7,410 nt of DNA. Origin: CAZAPV01 sp964487195 (lineage in GTDB: Bacteria; Patescibacteriota; Patescibacteriia; SG8-24). The translations under genes and the position numbers were made by a program. Location of the stretch: the NCBI GenBank assembly GCA_964487195.1, contig CAZAPV010000041.1:1-7410 (forward strand), written 5' to 3'. The notes below the pieces were generated by a model. The model worked only from the letters and a program-made list of their open reading frames with translations. It did no database searches and was not told the DNA's origin. Positions 1 to 6,137 of the stretch are shown piece after piece; the first letter of the stretch is position 1, and the number at the start of each line of letters is the position of its first letter.

Positions 1-114
1 CGGCGGGATGAGATACGCGGCGACGAGGAGCGCGCCGACGACTCCGGCGGCCAATCCGAAACCGACGCTCACGAGCAGCGGGGAAACGAGCGGATGACGG
101 GAACGGATCGCCAT
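1..114 (-). CDS. N-terminal fragment of a membrane-anchored protein (partial)
   Basis: Only the first 38 codons are in the window; the gene runs off the left edge. It starts at an ATG (112-114) 10 nt after the TAA of the upstream gene. A GGAG lies about 13 nt before the ATG, inside the end of that gene. The visible peptide has a short basic N-terminus (MAIRSRHP) followed by one long hydrophobic stretch, about residues 9-36, rich in Gly, Ala, Val and Leu. This is a signal anchor or a first membrane helix. It is the last visible member of the minus-strand membrane-protein cluster. Envelope proteases of the HtrA type and many other proteins begin this way, so no function can be given. The reading is clear, but whether it is one helix or the start of a polytopic protein is unknown. 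Confidence 0.6.
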   Translation of the reverse strand, partial: MAIRSRHPLVSPLLVSVGFGLAAGVVGALLVAAYLIPP

Positions 115-124
115 AGGATGCCGG

Positions 125-913
125 TTAACTCCATTGCGCGGTGCCGAGCACGAGCGCGAGGAGCGAAACGATGAGCGCCGTGTGCCGGCGGAGCGGATTG
201 CGGCTGCCGTCGGTCGAGACGCCCGCGGCGAGATGGAGCGCGGCCGCGAACAGGATCACGCCGACCGCCGCGTCGACGAGATACGTGGTCGGCAAAAACG
301 ACAACGCGACGTAGAACTCCGCGCTCACGACGCCGAGCGAACCGGCGAGGAGCGCCGCGTCCTTGCCGGATTTTCCCGCGCGCGAGAGCGATTCCGCGGC
401 GATCGCGGCGAGCAGGACGCCGGCGGCGGCCGCGGTGATCGGGAGCGGCACTTCCGCGAACGTCTGCAATCCGAACAGGAACGCGAGCAGGAAAAACGCG
501 GCGATGACGTGGAGCGCGAACGAAAAATGGAGAAAATCCTCCCGATGCGCGCCGAGGCCGTTCGCGTCGAGCAGGTCGTCGAGCGCCGCCATGAACATCC
601 CGACGAGCGTCGCGACCACGGCGACGAGTGCGTAACGCGCGATCACCCCTTCGACCAGCAACAGATATGCCGCGCCGGCGATGACGACCGACGCGGGGGT
701 GAACGCGAGACGGAGCGACGGGCGGATCCCGTGCGTTCGGTGCGCCGCGATGACGACCGCGACCGTCACGACGATGACCGCGGCAGCGAGGACGACGGCG
801 ATGGACGTCGCCGCAACCTGCGGCAAAAACGCCGGCAGCCACAGCGCGGCGAGAAAAGAGCCGGCAACGACGAGCGGCGCGACGATGATTGTCCAACGGG
901 AATCGGCGGGCAT
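125..913 (-). CDS. Polytopic membrane protein of unknown function, 262 aa
   Basis: This is a strongly hydrophobic protein with about eight or nine membrane segments by eye, at roughly residues 8-29, 34-57, 74-89, 92-112, 130-150, 157-174, 186-206, 212-231 and 244-260. The longest polar loop, about residues 113-129, contains DDLLDANGLGAHRED and is the best candidate for a functional site. I do not recognise the family. The ATG start overlaps the TGA stop of the upstream gene by one base (TGATG on the minus strand), so translation is probably coupled; no clear Shine-Dalgarno site is seen. The gene sits third in a four-gene cluster in which every product has at least one membrane helix, which suggests an envelope role. 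The opposite strand is also open here, but it encodes an Arg-rich product typical of antisense frames in GC-rich DNA. Confidence 0.8.
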   Translation of the reverse strand: MPADSRWTIIVAPLVVAGSFLAALWLPAFLPQVAATSIAVVLAAAVIVVTVAVVIAAHRTHGIRPSLRLAFTPASVVIAGAAYLLLVEGVIARYALVAVVATLVGMFMAALDDLLDANGLGAHREDFLHFSFALHVIAAFFLLAFLFGLQTFAEVPLPITAAAAGVLLAAIAAESLSRAGKSGKDAALLAGSLGVVSAEFYVALSFLPTTYLVDAAVGVILFAAALHLAAGVSTDGSRNPLRRHTALIVSLLALVLGTAQWS

Positions 914-1644
914 CAGCGCGGTCGGTTCGGTTGAATAATGAGCCGGACGACGCCGGTCGAAAGCTCGACGTTCACGAGCGTACCGACCGCGCCGACGTTC
1001 GCAATCCCCTTCTCGATCGCCGGCTCGACAAAGGCGGAAAACAGCGCGTTCGCGAACGACGCCGGCACGATAAACTGTCCGATCGCGAGCTCCTGCACGT
1101 CGATATGAATTGTACCCGCCGCGACCGACGGACGGAGCCGCAGCAGCACGGTCGCTTCGCGATTCTTCCGCGGCACGACGGCAAACAGCTCGAGAGCGTC
1201 CGGCTCGACCGCGATCTGCGCGCTTTTGACCGTGAACGGGAGCGATCCCTGCGGCGCCGAAAGAACGGCGTGGGCGACGAGCGTGGTGAGCTGCGCTTCG
1301 TTGATCGCGACCGTCATGAAACCGGTCGCGGAATCATAATGCAATCCGGCGGCGACCTCGCGCATCACCGCGTCGGACGTCGAACCGGCGAGCGGACGGA
1401 CGATGCGCACCGGCGCGTTCGGCCGATACAGCCAGCCCGACAGCGCCGGCACGTCGACGAGCCCGGTTTTCGCGAGCGATACCGCGGCGAAGACGACGGT
1501 CGCGCCGACGATCATCGCCGCCGCGAGAAGGCAGCCGCCGCAGCTCAAAAATTTTCTCCGCTGCACGTCGCCGCGGATCTCTCCCTTGATCTCTTCTTTC
1601 AGCGCCTCACGATCGGCGCGCGGGTTCCCTTCGATTCTCGACAT
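913..1644 (-). CDS. Single-pass membrane protein with YpmS/LmeA-like outer domain, 243 aa
   Basis: Residues 1-32 are charged and probably cytoplasmic. Residues 36-58 form one membrane helix that begins with a CGGC cluster. The rest should be outside the membrane. The outer part alternates strands and helices, with an EAQLTTLVAHAV helix near residues 116-127. Around residues 178-205 it shows a G-x-I-x-I-x-V-x-E-L-x-I-G-x-F-x-V-P pattern followed by an amphipathic helix. That pattern resembles the YpmS/LmeA (DUF2140/DUF2993) type of lipid-binding-like domain. The similarity is by eye only and the function is open. The ATG lies one base after the TGA of the preceding gene, and the stop overlaps the next start, so the gene is tightly coupled on both sides. 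Confidence 0.78.
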   Translation of the reverse strand: MSRIEGNPRADREALKEEIKGEIRGDVQRRKFLSCGGCLLAAAMIVGATVVFAAVSLAKTGLVDVPALSGWLYRPNAPVRIVRPLAGSTSDAVMREVAAGLHYDSATGFMTVAINEAQLTTLVAHAVLSAPQGSLPFTVKSAQIAVEPDALELFAVVPRKNREATVLLRLRPSVAAGTIHIDVQELAIGQFIVPASFANALFSAFVEPAIEKGIANVGAVGTLVNVELSTGVVRLIIQPNRPR

Positions 1645-1645
1645 A

Positions 1646-2110
1646 TCATTTCGCGATCAGCCACCGATTTTTCGCGATCATCTGGCGCGTTTTGTCGATC
1701 ACGGCCTCGCGGTCGGCGGCGGAACCGGCGAGCGCGCGCTTCCATTGTTCGAGCAGCAGCACGAGCGCGAGGTGGACGTCCTTCTCTTCCTTCGGCACGA
1801 CGAGCCGGAGCAGACGCTCCTGCGTCTTCGCGACCAGATCGACCAATTCCGAACTCGGCGCCGCGAGATCCGCGGACGTCATCCGCTGCGCCTGCTCGAA
1901 AAACGGGGCGAGCACGCCCTGCGCCTCGGCGCGATACGCATCCACCGTCGGCGCGGCGGGCGGCGCGACGGCCGCCGGTCGGTTTCCCGACACCGCGACG
2001 ATCACCGCGCCATACAGCAGCCCGACGGTGACCGCGACGACGAACGCGGCGAGGATGACGAATTCCCCGGTCGCCAGATCCGATGTTTTCTTGCGCCACA
2101 ACGCGAACAT
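1646..2110 (-). CDS. Small membrane-anchored helical protein, 154 aa
   Basis: This is the first gene of the minus-strand cluster. Residues 1-16 are short and basic (MFALWRKK), residues 17-41 are one membrane helix, and residues 43-54 are a Pro/Ala linker. Residues 57-154 look almost wholly helical, with a segment rich in Leu and charged residues around 85-128. I do not recognise the family. A likely reading is a membrane anchor with an outer helical bundle that could partner with the other membrane proteins of the cluster. The ATG at 2110 lies only 10 nt from a good -10 box, so the mRNA would have almost no leader, and no Shine-Dalgarno site is visible. It ends TGA-T-ATG into the next gene. 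Confidence 0.78.
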   Translation of the reverse strand: MFALWRKKTSDLATGEFVILAAFVVAVTVGLLYGAVIVAVSGNRPAAVAPPAAPTVDAYRAEAQGVLAPFFEQAQRMTSADLAAPSSELVDLVAKTQERLLRLVVPKEEKDVHLALVLLLEQWKRALAGSAADREAVIDKTRQMIAKNRWLIAK

Positions 2111-2120
2111 ACCGTTCGTT

Positions 2121-2150
2121 ACTTTACCATTCGGCGACGACGCCGGTCAA
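2121..2150 (-). promoter_or_regulatory. Sigma-70-type promoter of the four-gene membrane cluster
   Basis: On the minus strand there is a TTGACC -35 box (2145-2150), an 18-nt spacer and a TAAAGT -10 box (2121-2126). The -10 box is preceded by TGG, which makes it an extended -10. The predicted transcript start, about 7 nt downstream near 2114, is only a few nucleotides before the ATG at 2110. The mRNA would be leaderless or nearly so. Called by eye. Confidence 0.55.
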
Positions 2151-2169
2151 AACGGAGAACCGCGTTTTC

Positions 2170-2178
2170 TGGTATCAT
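2170..2178 (+). promoter_or_regulatory. Extended -10 box directly before mgtA
   Basis: TGG followed by TATCAT (2173-2178) forms an extended -10 element. Only six A residues separate it from the ATG at 2185, so the predicted transcript start coincides with the start codon. No good -35 box lies at 16-18 nt; the extended -10 may compensate. There is no Shine-Dalgarno site at a usable distance (the nearest GGAG is about 28 nt upstream), which agrees with leaderless initiation. Confidence 0.45.
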
Positions 2179-2184
2179 AAAAAA

Positions 2185-4617
2185 ATGCTCACCGGCCTCA
2201 CCCGAAAAGAAGCCGCCCGCCGCCTCGCGCAGGAGGGGCCGAACGTCGTCGTTGCCGGAAACAAACTGTCCGGGATCGCGAAATTCCTCGGCCGGTTCCG
2301 CAATCCGCTGGTGCTCGTCCTGCTGTTCGCGGCCGCGATCTCCGCCGTCTCCGGCGACGCCGCCGGCGCAGGGATCATCATCGCCATCGTCTTCGCCGGC
2401 GCGTTCCTCGATTTCATCAACACGTACAAATCGGAAAAGGCGGCCGACGCGCTCAAGAAGCGGGTGATGATCACGACCGCGGTGATCCGCGACGGGGTGT
2501 CGCGGGAGCTGCCGGTCGCGGAGGTGGTGCGCGGCGACCTGATCGCGCTCGCCCCGGGCGACATCATCCCGGCCGACGGCAAAATCATCCAGACGAAAGA
2601 TTTTTTTGCCAACGAATCGGCGCTCACCGGGGAATCGTTTCCGGTCGAGAAAAAATCCGGCGATCAGGTGTTCATGGGCGCGAGCGCGGTGACCGGCAGT
2701 GCGCTCATGGAAGCGACGGCGACCGGCGCGGCGACGAAGTTCGGCGCGATCGCCGAGACGCTCGCGCGGCGGGAAGCGCCGACCGAGTTCGACCGCAGCA
2801 TCAAGGATTTCAGCGTGCTCGTAATGAAGATCGCGTTCGCGCTCGTCATCGTCGTGTTCTTCATCAACGCGATCCTGAAACACAGCGTCCTCGAATCGCT
2901 CCTGTTCGCGATCGCGCTCGCGGTCGGCATCACCCCGGAGCTGCTTCCGATGATCATCGCGCTCAACCTTTCGAAAGGGTCGCTCGCGATGGCGAAGGAG
3001 GGCGTGATCGTGAAAAAATTGTCGGCGATCCAGAACTTCGGCAGCATGGACGTCTTTTGCACGGATAAAACCGGGACGCTCACCGAAGACAAGATCGCGC
3101 TCGTGAAATACGTGGACACCGCCGGCGTCGCCGCGGAGCGCGTCCTGCTGAACGCCTTCGTGAGCAGCGCGTTCCACGTCAAAGTGGCGAATCCGTTCGA
3201 CACCGCGATCAGGCGTTTCGAAAAACTGGACGTCGCCGCGTTCAAAAAAATCGACGACGTACCGTTCGATTTCCTGCGCAAGCGCGACGCCGTCATCGTC
3301 GAGCGGGAAGGACGGCGTCGGCTGATCACGAAAGGCGCGCCGGAAGAGATCTTCGCGATCTGCGTCCGACATGGCGAAGACGGCAAGCCGTTCGACGCCG
3401 CCGCGCGCGCGGAGGCGGAGGCGACGTACGGTCGATTGAGCGATGACGGCTTCCGCGTGCTCGCGGTCGCGGTGCGGGACGACGTCGAAGTGAAAGCGGC
3501 GTACGGCCGCGACGACGAACGCGACCTTTCGCTGCTCGGCTTCGTCGCATTCCTCGATCCTGCGAAAAAAACCGCATCTGAAACGATTAAACATCTGATC
3601 GCCCATGGGGTCGAAATAAAAATCGTCACCGGCGACAATGACCTCGTCACGAAAAAAATCGCCAAAGACGTGGGGCTCCCCATAAAAGGAATCCTGACCG
3701 GCGACGAGGTGGCGGCGCTCTCCGACGAGGCGCTGCGCGTGAAAGCCGAGCAAACCACGATCTTCGCGCGCGTCACGCCGATGCAGAAGCTGCGCGTCAT
3801 CCAGACGCTCCAGCGCAGCGGCCACGTCGTCGGCTACATGGGCGACGGAATCAACGACGCGCCGGCGCTCAAGGCGGCGGATGTCGGCATCTCGGTGAAC
3901 AACGCGGTGGACGTCGCCAAGGAATCGGCCGACCTGATCTTGCTGCGGAAAAGTCTGCGCATCCTCGTGCGCGGCATCGAAGAAGGACGCCGCACGTTCG
4001 CGAACACCATGAAATACCTGATGATGAGTTTGAGTTCGAACTTCGGAAACATGTTCTCGATGGCCGGCGCGTCGCTGCTGCTGCCGTTCCTGCCGATGCT
4101 CCCGACGCAGATCCTGTTCAACAACCTGCTGTACGACGCGTCGCAGTTCACGATCCCGCTCGACGACGTGGACCACGACGACATCCGCCTCCCGCGGAAG
4201 ATGCGGATCGAATTCATCCGGAAGTTCATGTTCGTGTTCGGCCCGCTCAGTTCGGTGTTCGACTTCATCACGTTCGGCGCGCTGTACTGGGTGTTCCATC
4301 TCGCCGCGCCGCAGTTCCAGACCGGCTCGTTCCTGGAATCGCTCGCGACGCAGCAGTTCGTCATCTACGTGATCCGCACGCGCAAACTGGCGTTCATCGA
4401 AAGCATGCCGGGAAAATACCTCGTCGCGAGCACGCTCGCCGCGGTCGCGGTCGGCACCGCGGTCGCGCTCACCCCGATCGGCGCGCTGTTCCATTTCCAG
4501 CCGCTCACCGCCGCGCCGATCGCGGCGATCGCGTTCGTCGTCGCCGCGTACCTCGTCACCGTGGAAATCGCCAAACGCCGGTTCTTCCACCACCTTCGCG
4601 CGTCGCTCGCGAAATAA
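2185..4617 (+). CDS. mgtA: MgtA-type P3B P-type ATPase (magnesium importer)
   Basis: This is a complete P-type ATPase of 810 aa. Visible motifs in order are TGES in the actuator domain (148-151), membrane helix M4 with GITPELLP (248-255), the phosphorylation motif DKTGTLT with catalytic Asp294, KGAPE in the nucleotide domain (Lys383), TGDN (482-485) and the hinge GDGINDAP (553-560). The stretch IQNFGSMDVFCTDKTGTLT and the C-terminal half (SSNFGN, FLPMLPTQILFNNLLYDASQ, GPLSSVFD) follow the MgtA/MgtB pattern rather than Ca2+, H+ or heavy-metal pumps. About ten membrane helices are expected, with M1-M2 near 38-78, M3-M4 near 211-262 and the rest after 612. By family knowledge it brings Mg2+ into the cell using ATP. 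The N-terminus is shorter than in the enterobacterial enzyme (about 898 aa). I chose the ATG at 2185 because homology begins just after it and the -10 box lies upstream of it; an in-frame ATG at 2083 lies inside the divergent gene. Confidence 0.93.
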   Translation: MLTGLTRKEAARRLAQEGPNVVVAGNKLSGIAKFLGRFRNPLVLVLLFAAAISAVSGDAAGAGIIIAIVFAGAFLDFINTYKSEKAADALKKRVMITTAVIRDGVSRELPVAEVVRGDLIALAPGDIIPADGKIIQTKDFFANESALTGESFPVEKKSGDQVFMGASAVTGSALMEATATGAATKFGAIAETLARREAPTEFDRSIKDFSVLVMKIAFALVIVVFFINAILKHSVLESLLFAIALAVGITPELLPMIIALNLSKGSLAMAKEGVIVKKLSAIQNFGSMDVFCTDKTGTLTEDKIALVKYVDTAGVAAERVLLNAFVSSAFHVKVANPFDTAIRRFEKLDVAAFKKIDDVPFDFLRKRDAVIVEREGRRRLITKGAPEEIFAICVRHGEDGKPFDAAARAEAEATYGRLSDDGFRVLAVAVRDDVEVKAAYGRDDERDLSLLGFVAFLDPAKKTASETIKHLIAHGVEIKIVTGDNDLVTKKIAKDVGLPIKGILTGDEVAALSDEALRVKAEQTTIFARVTPMQKLRVIQTLQRSGHVVGYMGDGINDAPALKAADVGISVNNAVDVAKESADLILLRKSLRILVRGIEEGRRTFANTMKYLMMSLSSNFGNMFSMAGASLLLPFLPMLPTQILFNNLLYDASQFTIPLDDVDHDDIRLPRKMRIEFIRKFMFVFGPLSSVFDFITFGALYWVFHLAAPQFQTGSFLESLATQQFVIYVIRTRKLAFIESMPGKYLVASTLAAVAVGTAVALTPIGALFHFQPLTAAPIAAIAFVVAAYLVTVEIAKRRFFHHLRASLAK

Positions 4618-4641
4618 AAAAGCCCCGGCGGATGCCGGGGC
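4612..4641 (-). terminator. Rho-independent terminator of the small membrane-protein gene
   Basis: A perfect 8-bp GC stem, GCCCCGGC/GCCGGGGC (4622-4629 with 4634-4641), has a 4-nt loop. On the minus strand it is followed directly by six T (4621-4616) and then ATTT, a classic intrinsic terminator. The T tract overlaps the stop codon of the convergent ATPase gene. On the plus strand the hairpin is not followed at once by T residues; a T5 run comes only about 12 nt later, so it should work less well for mgtA. Confidence 0.85.
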
Positions 4642-4649
4642 GGAAGTCG

Positions 4650-5165
4650 TTACTTTTTCTGGTTGAGCTGCTGACGGAGCTGCTCGTCCTCGAGCTTCTC
4701 CTTGCGTTCTTTTTCGAGGGCCTCTTTGTATTGCTGGTTCAGTTCCAAAAACCGCGACTTATCCAGCTTGTACAGCGTGCCATCCTCGCACTCACCGCCG
4801 CTGGACCTCGAACTGCTGCTGTATCGAAGCAGCACGTTCTTGTCATCGATCGCGACGACCGTCAGGGTTTTCCCGGCTTCGAGGAAGCACGTGCCGTTGA
4901 TTTCCGATGACGACACTGATCCCGGTTTCAGGTGAAATGCCCGGATCAAGTCGGTATCCGGAACGAGCGCGATGTCGCCGATGTGAACATTGTCAGACGT
5001 CGCGGCTGCGGAGATTACGACGGGTTCCAGAACGACGGTGTTGGACGTCTTCTGCGCCGCAGGGTGGATGATCCGCCAGGCGATCGCCCCCGCGAAGACG
5101 AAGCAACCAACGCCTGCTGCCAAGAGGACGCAGGCAACCATGTTAATAATAGACTTTTTGTCCAT
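4650..5165 (-). CDS. Small membrane-anchored protein with C-terminal coiled coil, 171 aa
   Basis: I do not recognise the family. Residues 1-7 are polar, residues 8-33 form one membrane helix, and residues 40-135 form a compact, probably beta-rich domain. Residues 138-169 are a highly charged Glu/Lys/Gln/Leu stretch that should form a coiled coil. Cys93 and Cys126 in the outer domain could form a disulfide. The ATG at 5165 is fixed by a strong AGGAGG six nt upstream; a longer in-frame version would run into the tmRNA gene. It has its own promoter and terminator, so it is a single-gene unit between mgtA and ssrA. Its codon choice (more AAG, CAG, TTG, TCA, GTT and one AGG) seems less GC-biased than its neighbours, which may point to a different history. 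Topology and start are well supported; function is not. Confidence 0.8.
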   Translation of the reverse strand: MDKKSIINMVACVLLAAGVGCFVFAGAIAWRIIHPAAQKTSNTVVLEPVVISAAATSDNVHIGDIALVPDTDLIRAFHLKPGSVSSSEINGTCFLEAGKTLTVVAIDDKNVLLRYSSSSRSSGGECEDGTLYKLDKSRFLELNQQYKEALEKERKEKLEDEQLRQQLNQKK

Positions 5166-5171
5166 TCTTTT

Positions 5172-5177
5172 CCTCCT
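5172..5177 (-). promoter_or_regulatory. Strong Shine-Dalgarno site
   Basis: AGGAGG within AAAGGAGGAAAAGA lies 6 nt before the ATG at 5165 and decides the start of the 171-aa protein. It is the only textbook ribosome binding site in the window. Confidence 0.85.
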
Positions 5178-5195
5178 TTGGTAAAGAACGGCGTG

Positions 5196-5224
5196 ACCGT
5201 AGCAAAAATGCCGCGCGGTGTCAA
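5196..5224 (-). promoter_or_regulatory. Sigma-70 promoter of the 171-aa protein gene
   Basis: On the minus strand a perfect TTGACA (5219-5224), a 17-nt spacer and TACGGT (5196-5201) preceded by TGC form an extended -10 promoter. The predicted start near 5189 gives a leader of about 24 nt that carries the Shine-Dalgarno site. The -35 box begins only a few bases after the ssrA terminator hairpin. Confidence 0.65.
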
Positions 5225-5227
5225 GAA

Positions 5228-5260
5228 CGAAAAAACAGCAGGCGTGCTGCTGTTTTTTCG
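5228..5260 (-). terminator. Rho-independent terminator of ssrA
   Basis: A perfect 14-bp inverted repeat (5228-5241 with 5247-5260) encloses a 5-nt loop. Read on the minus strand it is an A tract, a CAGCAG/CTGCTG core and then T6, starting four nt after the mature tmRNA end. Its symmetry means it could also stop plus-strand transcription. Confidence 0.9.
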
Positions 5261-5263
5261 AAG

Positions 5264-5652
5264 TGGAGATGGGGAGAATCGAACTCCCGTCTGGTGAATC
5301 AGTTCTCGGCATTTCTACGAACGTACTCCGTTTGAAGTTTCGGGCGGCGGTGGGAAACGGATGAAATCCGACGCCCTGATCCCCGAATCATGTCGGTTCG
5401 CGGCACGGGGCCGACCGCGAACTCCGCCCGATGAATGACACCCGGCTCCCGCCTATCGGACGTCGGCGGGACGGATGGGTTCCGGCAATTACGCGAGAAC
5501 CGGAGCGAATGAAGGCGCGAACGCTTGCGCGAGCGCGGACTTCACCCTGCTGAGCAAGTTGACACTTGTTCGTTGTCCGATGATTTGCGAGGTGACGGAC
5601 ATCCTCGATTCGCATGCCGTGAAATGGACTCCCATCGATGCCGGTCATCCCC
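5264..5652 (-). ncRNA. ssrA: Transfer-messenger RNA (tmRNA)
   Basis: This is a one-piece tmRNA of about 389 nt that rescues stalled ribosomes together with SmpB. The 5' strand GGGGATG (5652-5646) pairs over 7 bp with CATCTCC (5271-5265). This includes a G3-U wobble, the alanyl-tRNA synthetase identity mark. The T arm is a 5-bp GGGAG/CTCCC stem with loop TTCGATT (5272-5288). CGGCAT near the 5' part can pair with ATGCCG near the 3' part (helix 2). Pseudoknot 1 is GTCCG/CGGAC (5596-5600 with 5575-5579) plus TCACC/GGTGA (5591-5595 with 5542-5546), just before the tag. Further pseudoknots are CCCGCC/GGCGGG with CCGAT/ATCGG (5428-5470) and GTTCGCGG/CCGCGAAC with CCCCG/CGGGG (5381-5422). CCA is not encoded after the discriminator A (5264). 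Transcription is probably shared with smpB. Confidence 0.93.
5489..5530 (-). other. tmRNA tag reading frame, likely peptide AQAFAPSFAPVLA
   Basis: In one frame inside ssrA a short run of codons ends at TAA (5491-5489). The GCG at 5530-5528 lies 11 nt after pseudoknot 1, close to the spacing in E. coli, and is the best resume codon. It gives 13 residues, AQAFAPSFAPVLA. A GCG two codons earlier (5536-5534) would add AL. The stop sits in the loop of a GGTTC/GAACC stem, as in helix 5 of other tmRNAs. The other two frames stay open for much longer and are Arg-rich, so they are unlikely tags. Frame and stop are firm; the first codon is inferred. Confidence 0.7.
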
Positions 5653-6088
5653 GCAAAGTGCGCCGGATGTCTCGGTCGAGGTCGCGCTTCTTTATCGTCT
5701 CTTTTTTCTCGTACTGCTTCTTCCCGCGCCCCAGACCGAACTCCAATTTGATTTTGGAGCCCTTAGTATAGACCGAAATCGGCACCAAAGTCAATCCCTT
5801 CTGCTTCAGTTTGCCGGCGAGGCGGTTCAGTTCTCGGCCGTGCAGCAGCAGCATCCGGCTGCGGTCCGGATCGTAGTCCGGAAGCGGCCCTGCCTTCGAA
5901 TAGCGCGGGATGTGGCTGCCGATCAGCCGCGGCGCGCCGGCGGCGATCACGACGTACGCGCCGCGCAGGCTCATCCCGCCGGCACGCACCGATTTCACCT
6001 CGTGGCCGGCCAGCATCAAGCCGGCCTCGAACGTTTCGAGGATTTCATAATCGAATTTCGCGCGTTTGTTCACGGCGAGCGTCGGCAT
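5645..6088 (-). CDS. smpB: SsrA-binding protein SmpB
   Basis: SmpB, 147 aa, is the protein partner of tmRNA: it binds the tRNA-like part, delivers it to stalled ribosomes and mimics the missing anticodon arm. The N-terminal NKRAKFDYEILETFEAGL and GHEVKSVR motifs (about residues 7-35) match the family, followed by the beta-barrel and the basic tail GRGKKQYEKKETIKKRDLDR that enters the ribosome channel. The ATG at 6088 gives the usual MPTLA start. An in-frame GTG at 6097 has an AAGGA seven nt upstream and is an alternative, but it overlaps a candidate -10 box. The stop codon TGA (5647-5645) lies inside the 5' end of mature tmRNA, an 8-nt overlap with ssrA. No separate ssrA promoter is evident within the gene. 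Confidence 0.94.
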   Translation of the reverse strand: MPTLAVNKRAKFDYEILETFEAGLMLAGHEVKSVRAGGMSLRGAYVVIAAGAPRLIGSHIPRYSKAGPLPDYDPDRSRMLLLHGRELNRLAGKLKQKGLTLVPISVYTKGSKIKLEFGLGRGKKQYEKKETIKKRDLDRDIRRTLRG

Positions 6089-6095
6089 ATCCCCC

Positions 6096-6104
6096 ACTCT
6101 AGCA
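6096..6104 (-). promoter_or_regulatory. Candidate extended -10 box of smpB-ssrA
   Basis: TGC followed by TAGAGT (6101-6096 on the minus strand) lies 7 nt before the smpB ATG, the same geometry as before mgtA. The -35 at 17 nt (TTTCCG, 6119-6124) is weak. If used, the transcript would start at or next to the ATG and be leaderless. Tentative. Confidence 0.35.
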
Positions 6105-6108
6105 TCCT

Positions 6109-6137
6109 TTGACAGAACCGGAAAAACCGCGTACCAT
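6109..6137 (+). promoter_or_regulatory. Sigma-70 promoter of infC-rpmI-rplT
   Basis: A perfect TTGACA (6109-6114), a 17-nt spacer and TACCAT (6132-6137) give a predicted start near 6144 and a leader of about 24 nt before the TTG at 6168. A second possible -10 (TAACCT, 6154-6159) sits 8 nt before that TTG but lacks a -35 box. No Shine-Dalgarno site is visible in the leader. Confidence 0.6.

Noticed and set aside
889..2031. 380-codon plus-strand frame across the membrane-gene cluster
   Set aside because: Arg-rich low-complexity product crossing the junctions of two genes on the other strand; an antisense shadow.
2083..2184. In-frame ATG at 2083 as the mgtA start
   Set aside because: It overlaps the divergent gene and precedes the likely promoter; ATPase similarity starts after 2185.
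2119..4593. Open frame of 824 codons on the minus strand opposite the ATPase gene
   Set aside because: The product is dominated by Arg, Glu, Asp and His, as expected for the antisense frame of a GC-rich gene. The plus strand carries all P-type ATPase motifs.
5228..5260. Inverted repeat as a CRISPR or transposon end
   Set aside because: It is a single hairpin with a T tract right after ssrA, which is fully explained as a terminator.
4612..5264. A genomic island integrated at the 3' end of ssrA
   Set aside because: No second copy of the ssrA 3' end and no integrase are seen in the window. One atypical gene is not enough.
5388..5648. 86-codon minus-strand frame within the tmRNA gene
   Set aside because: The region folds as tmRNA with acceptor stem, T arm and pseudoknots. 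The frame is Arg-rich and not the tag frame.
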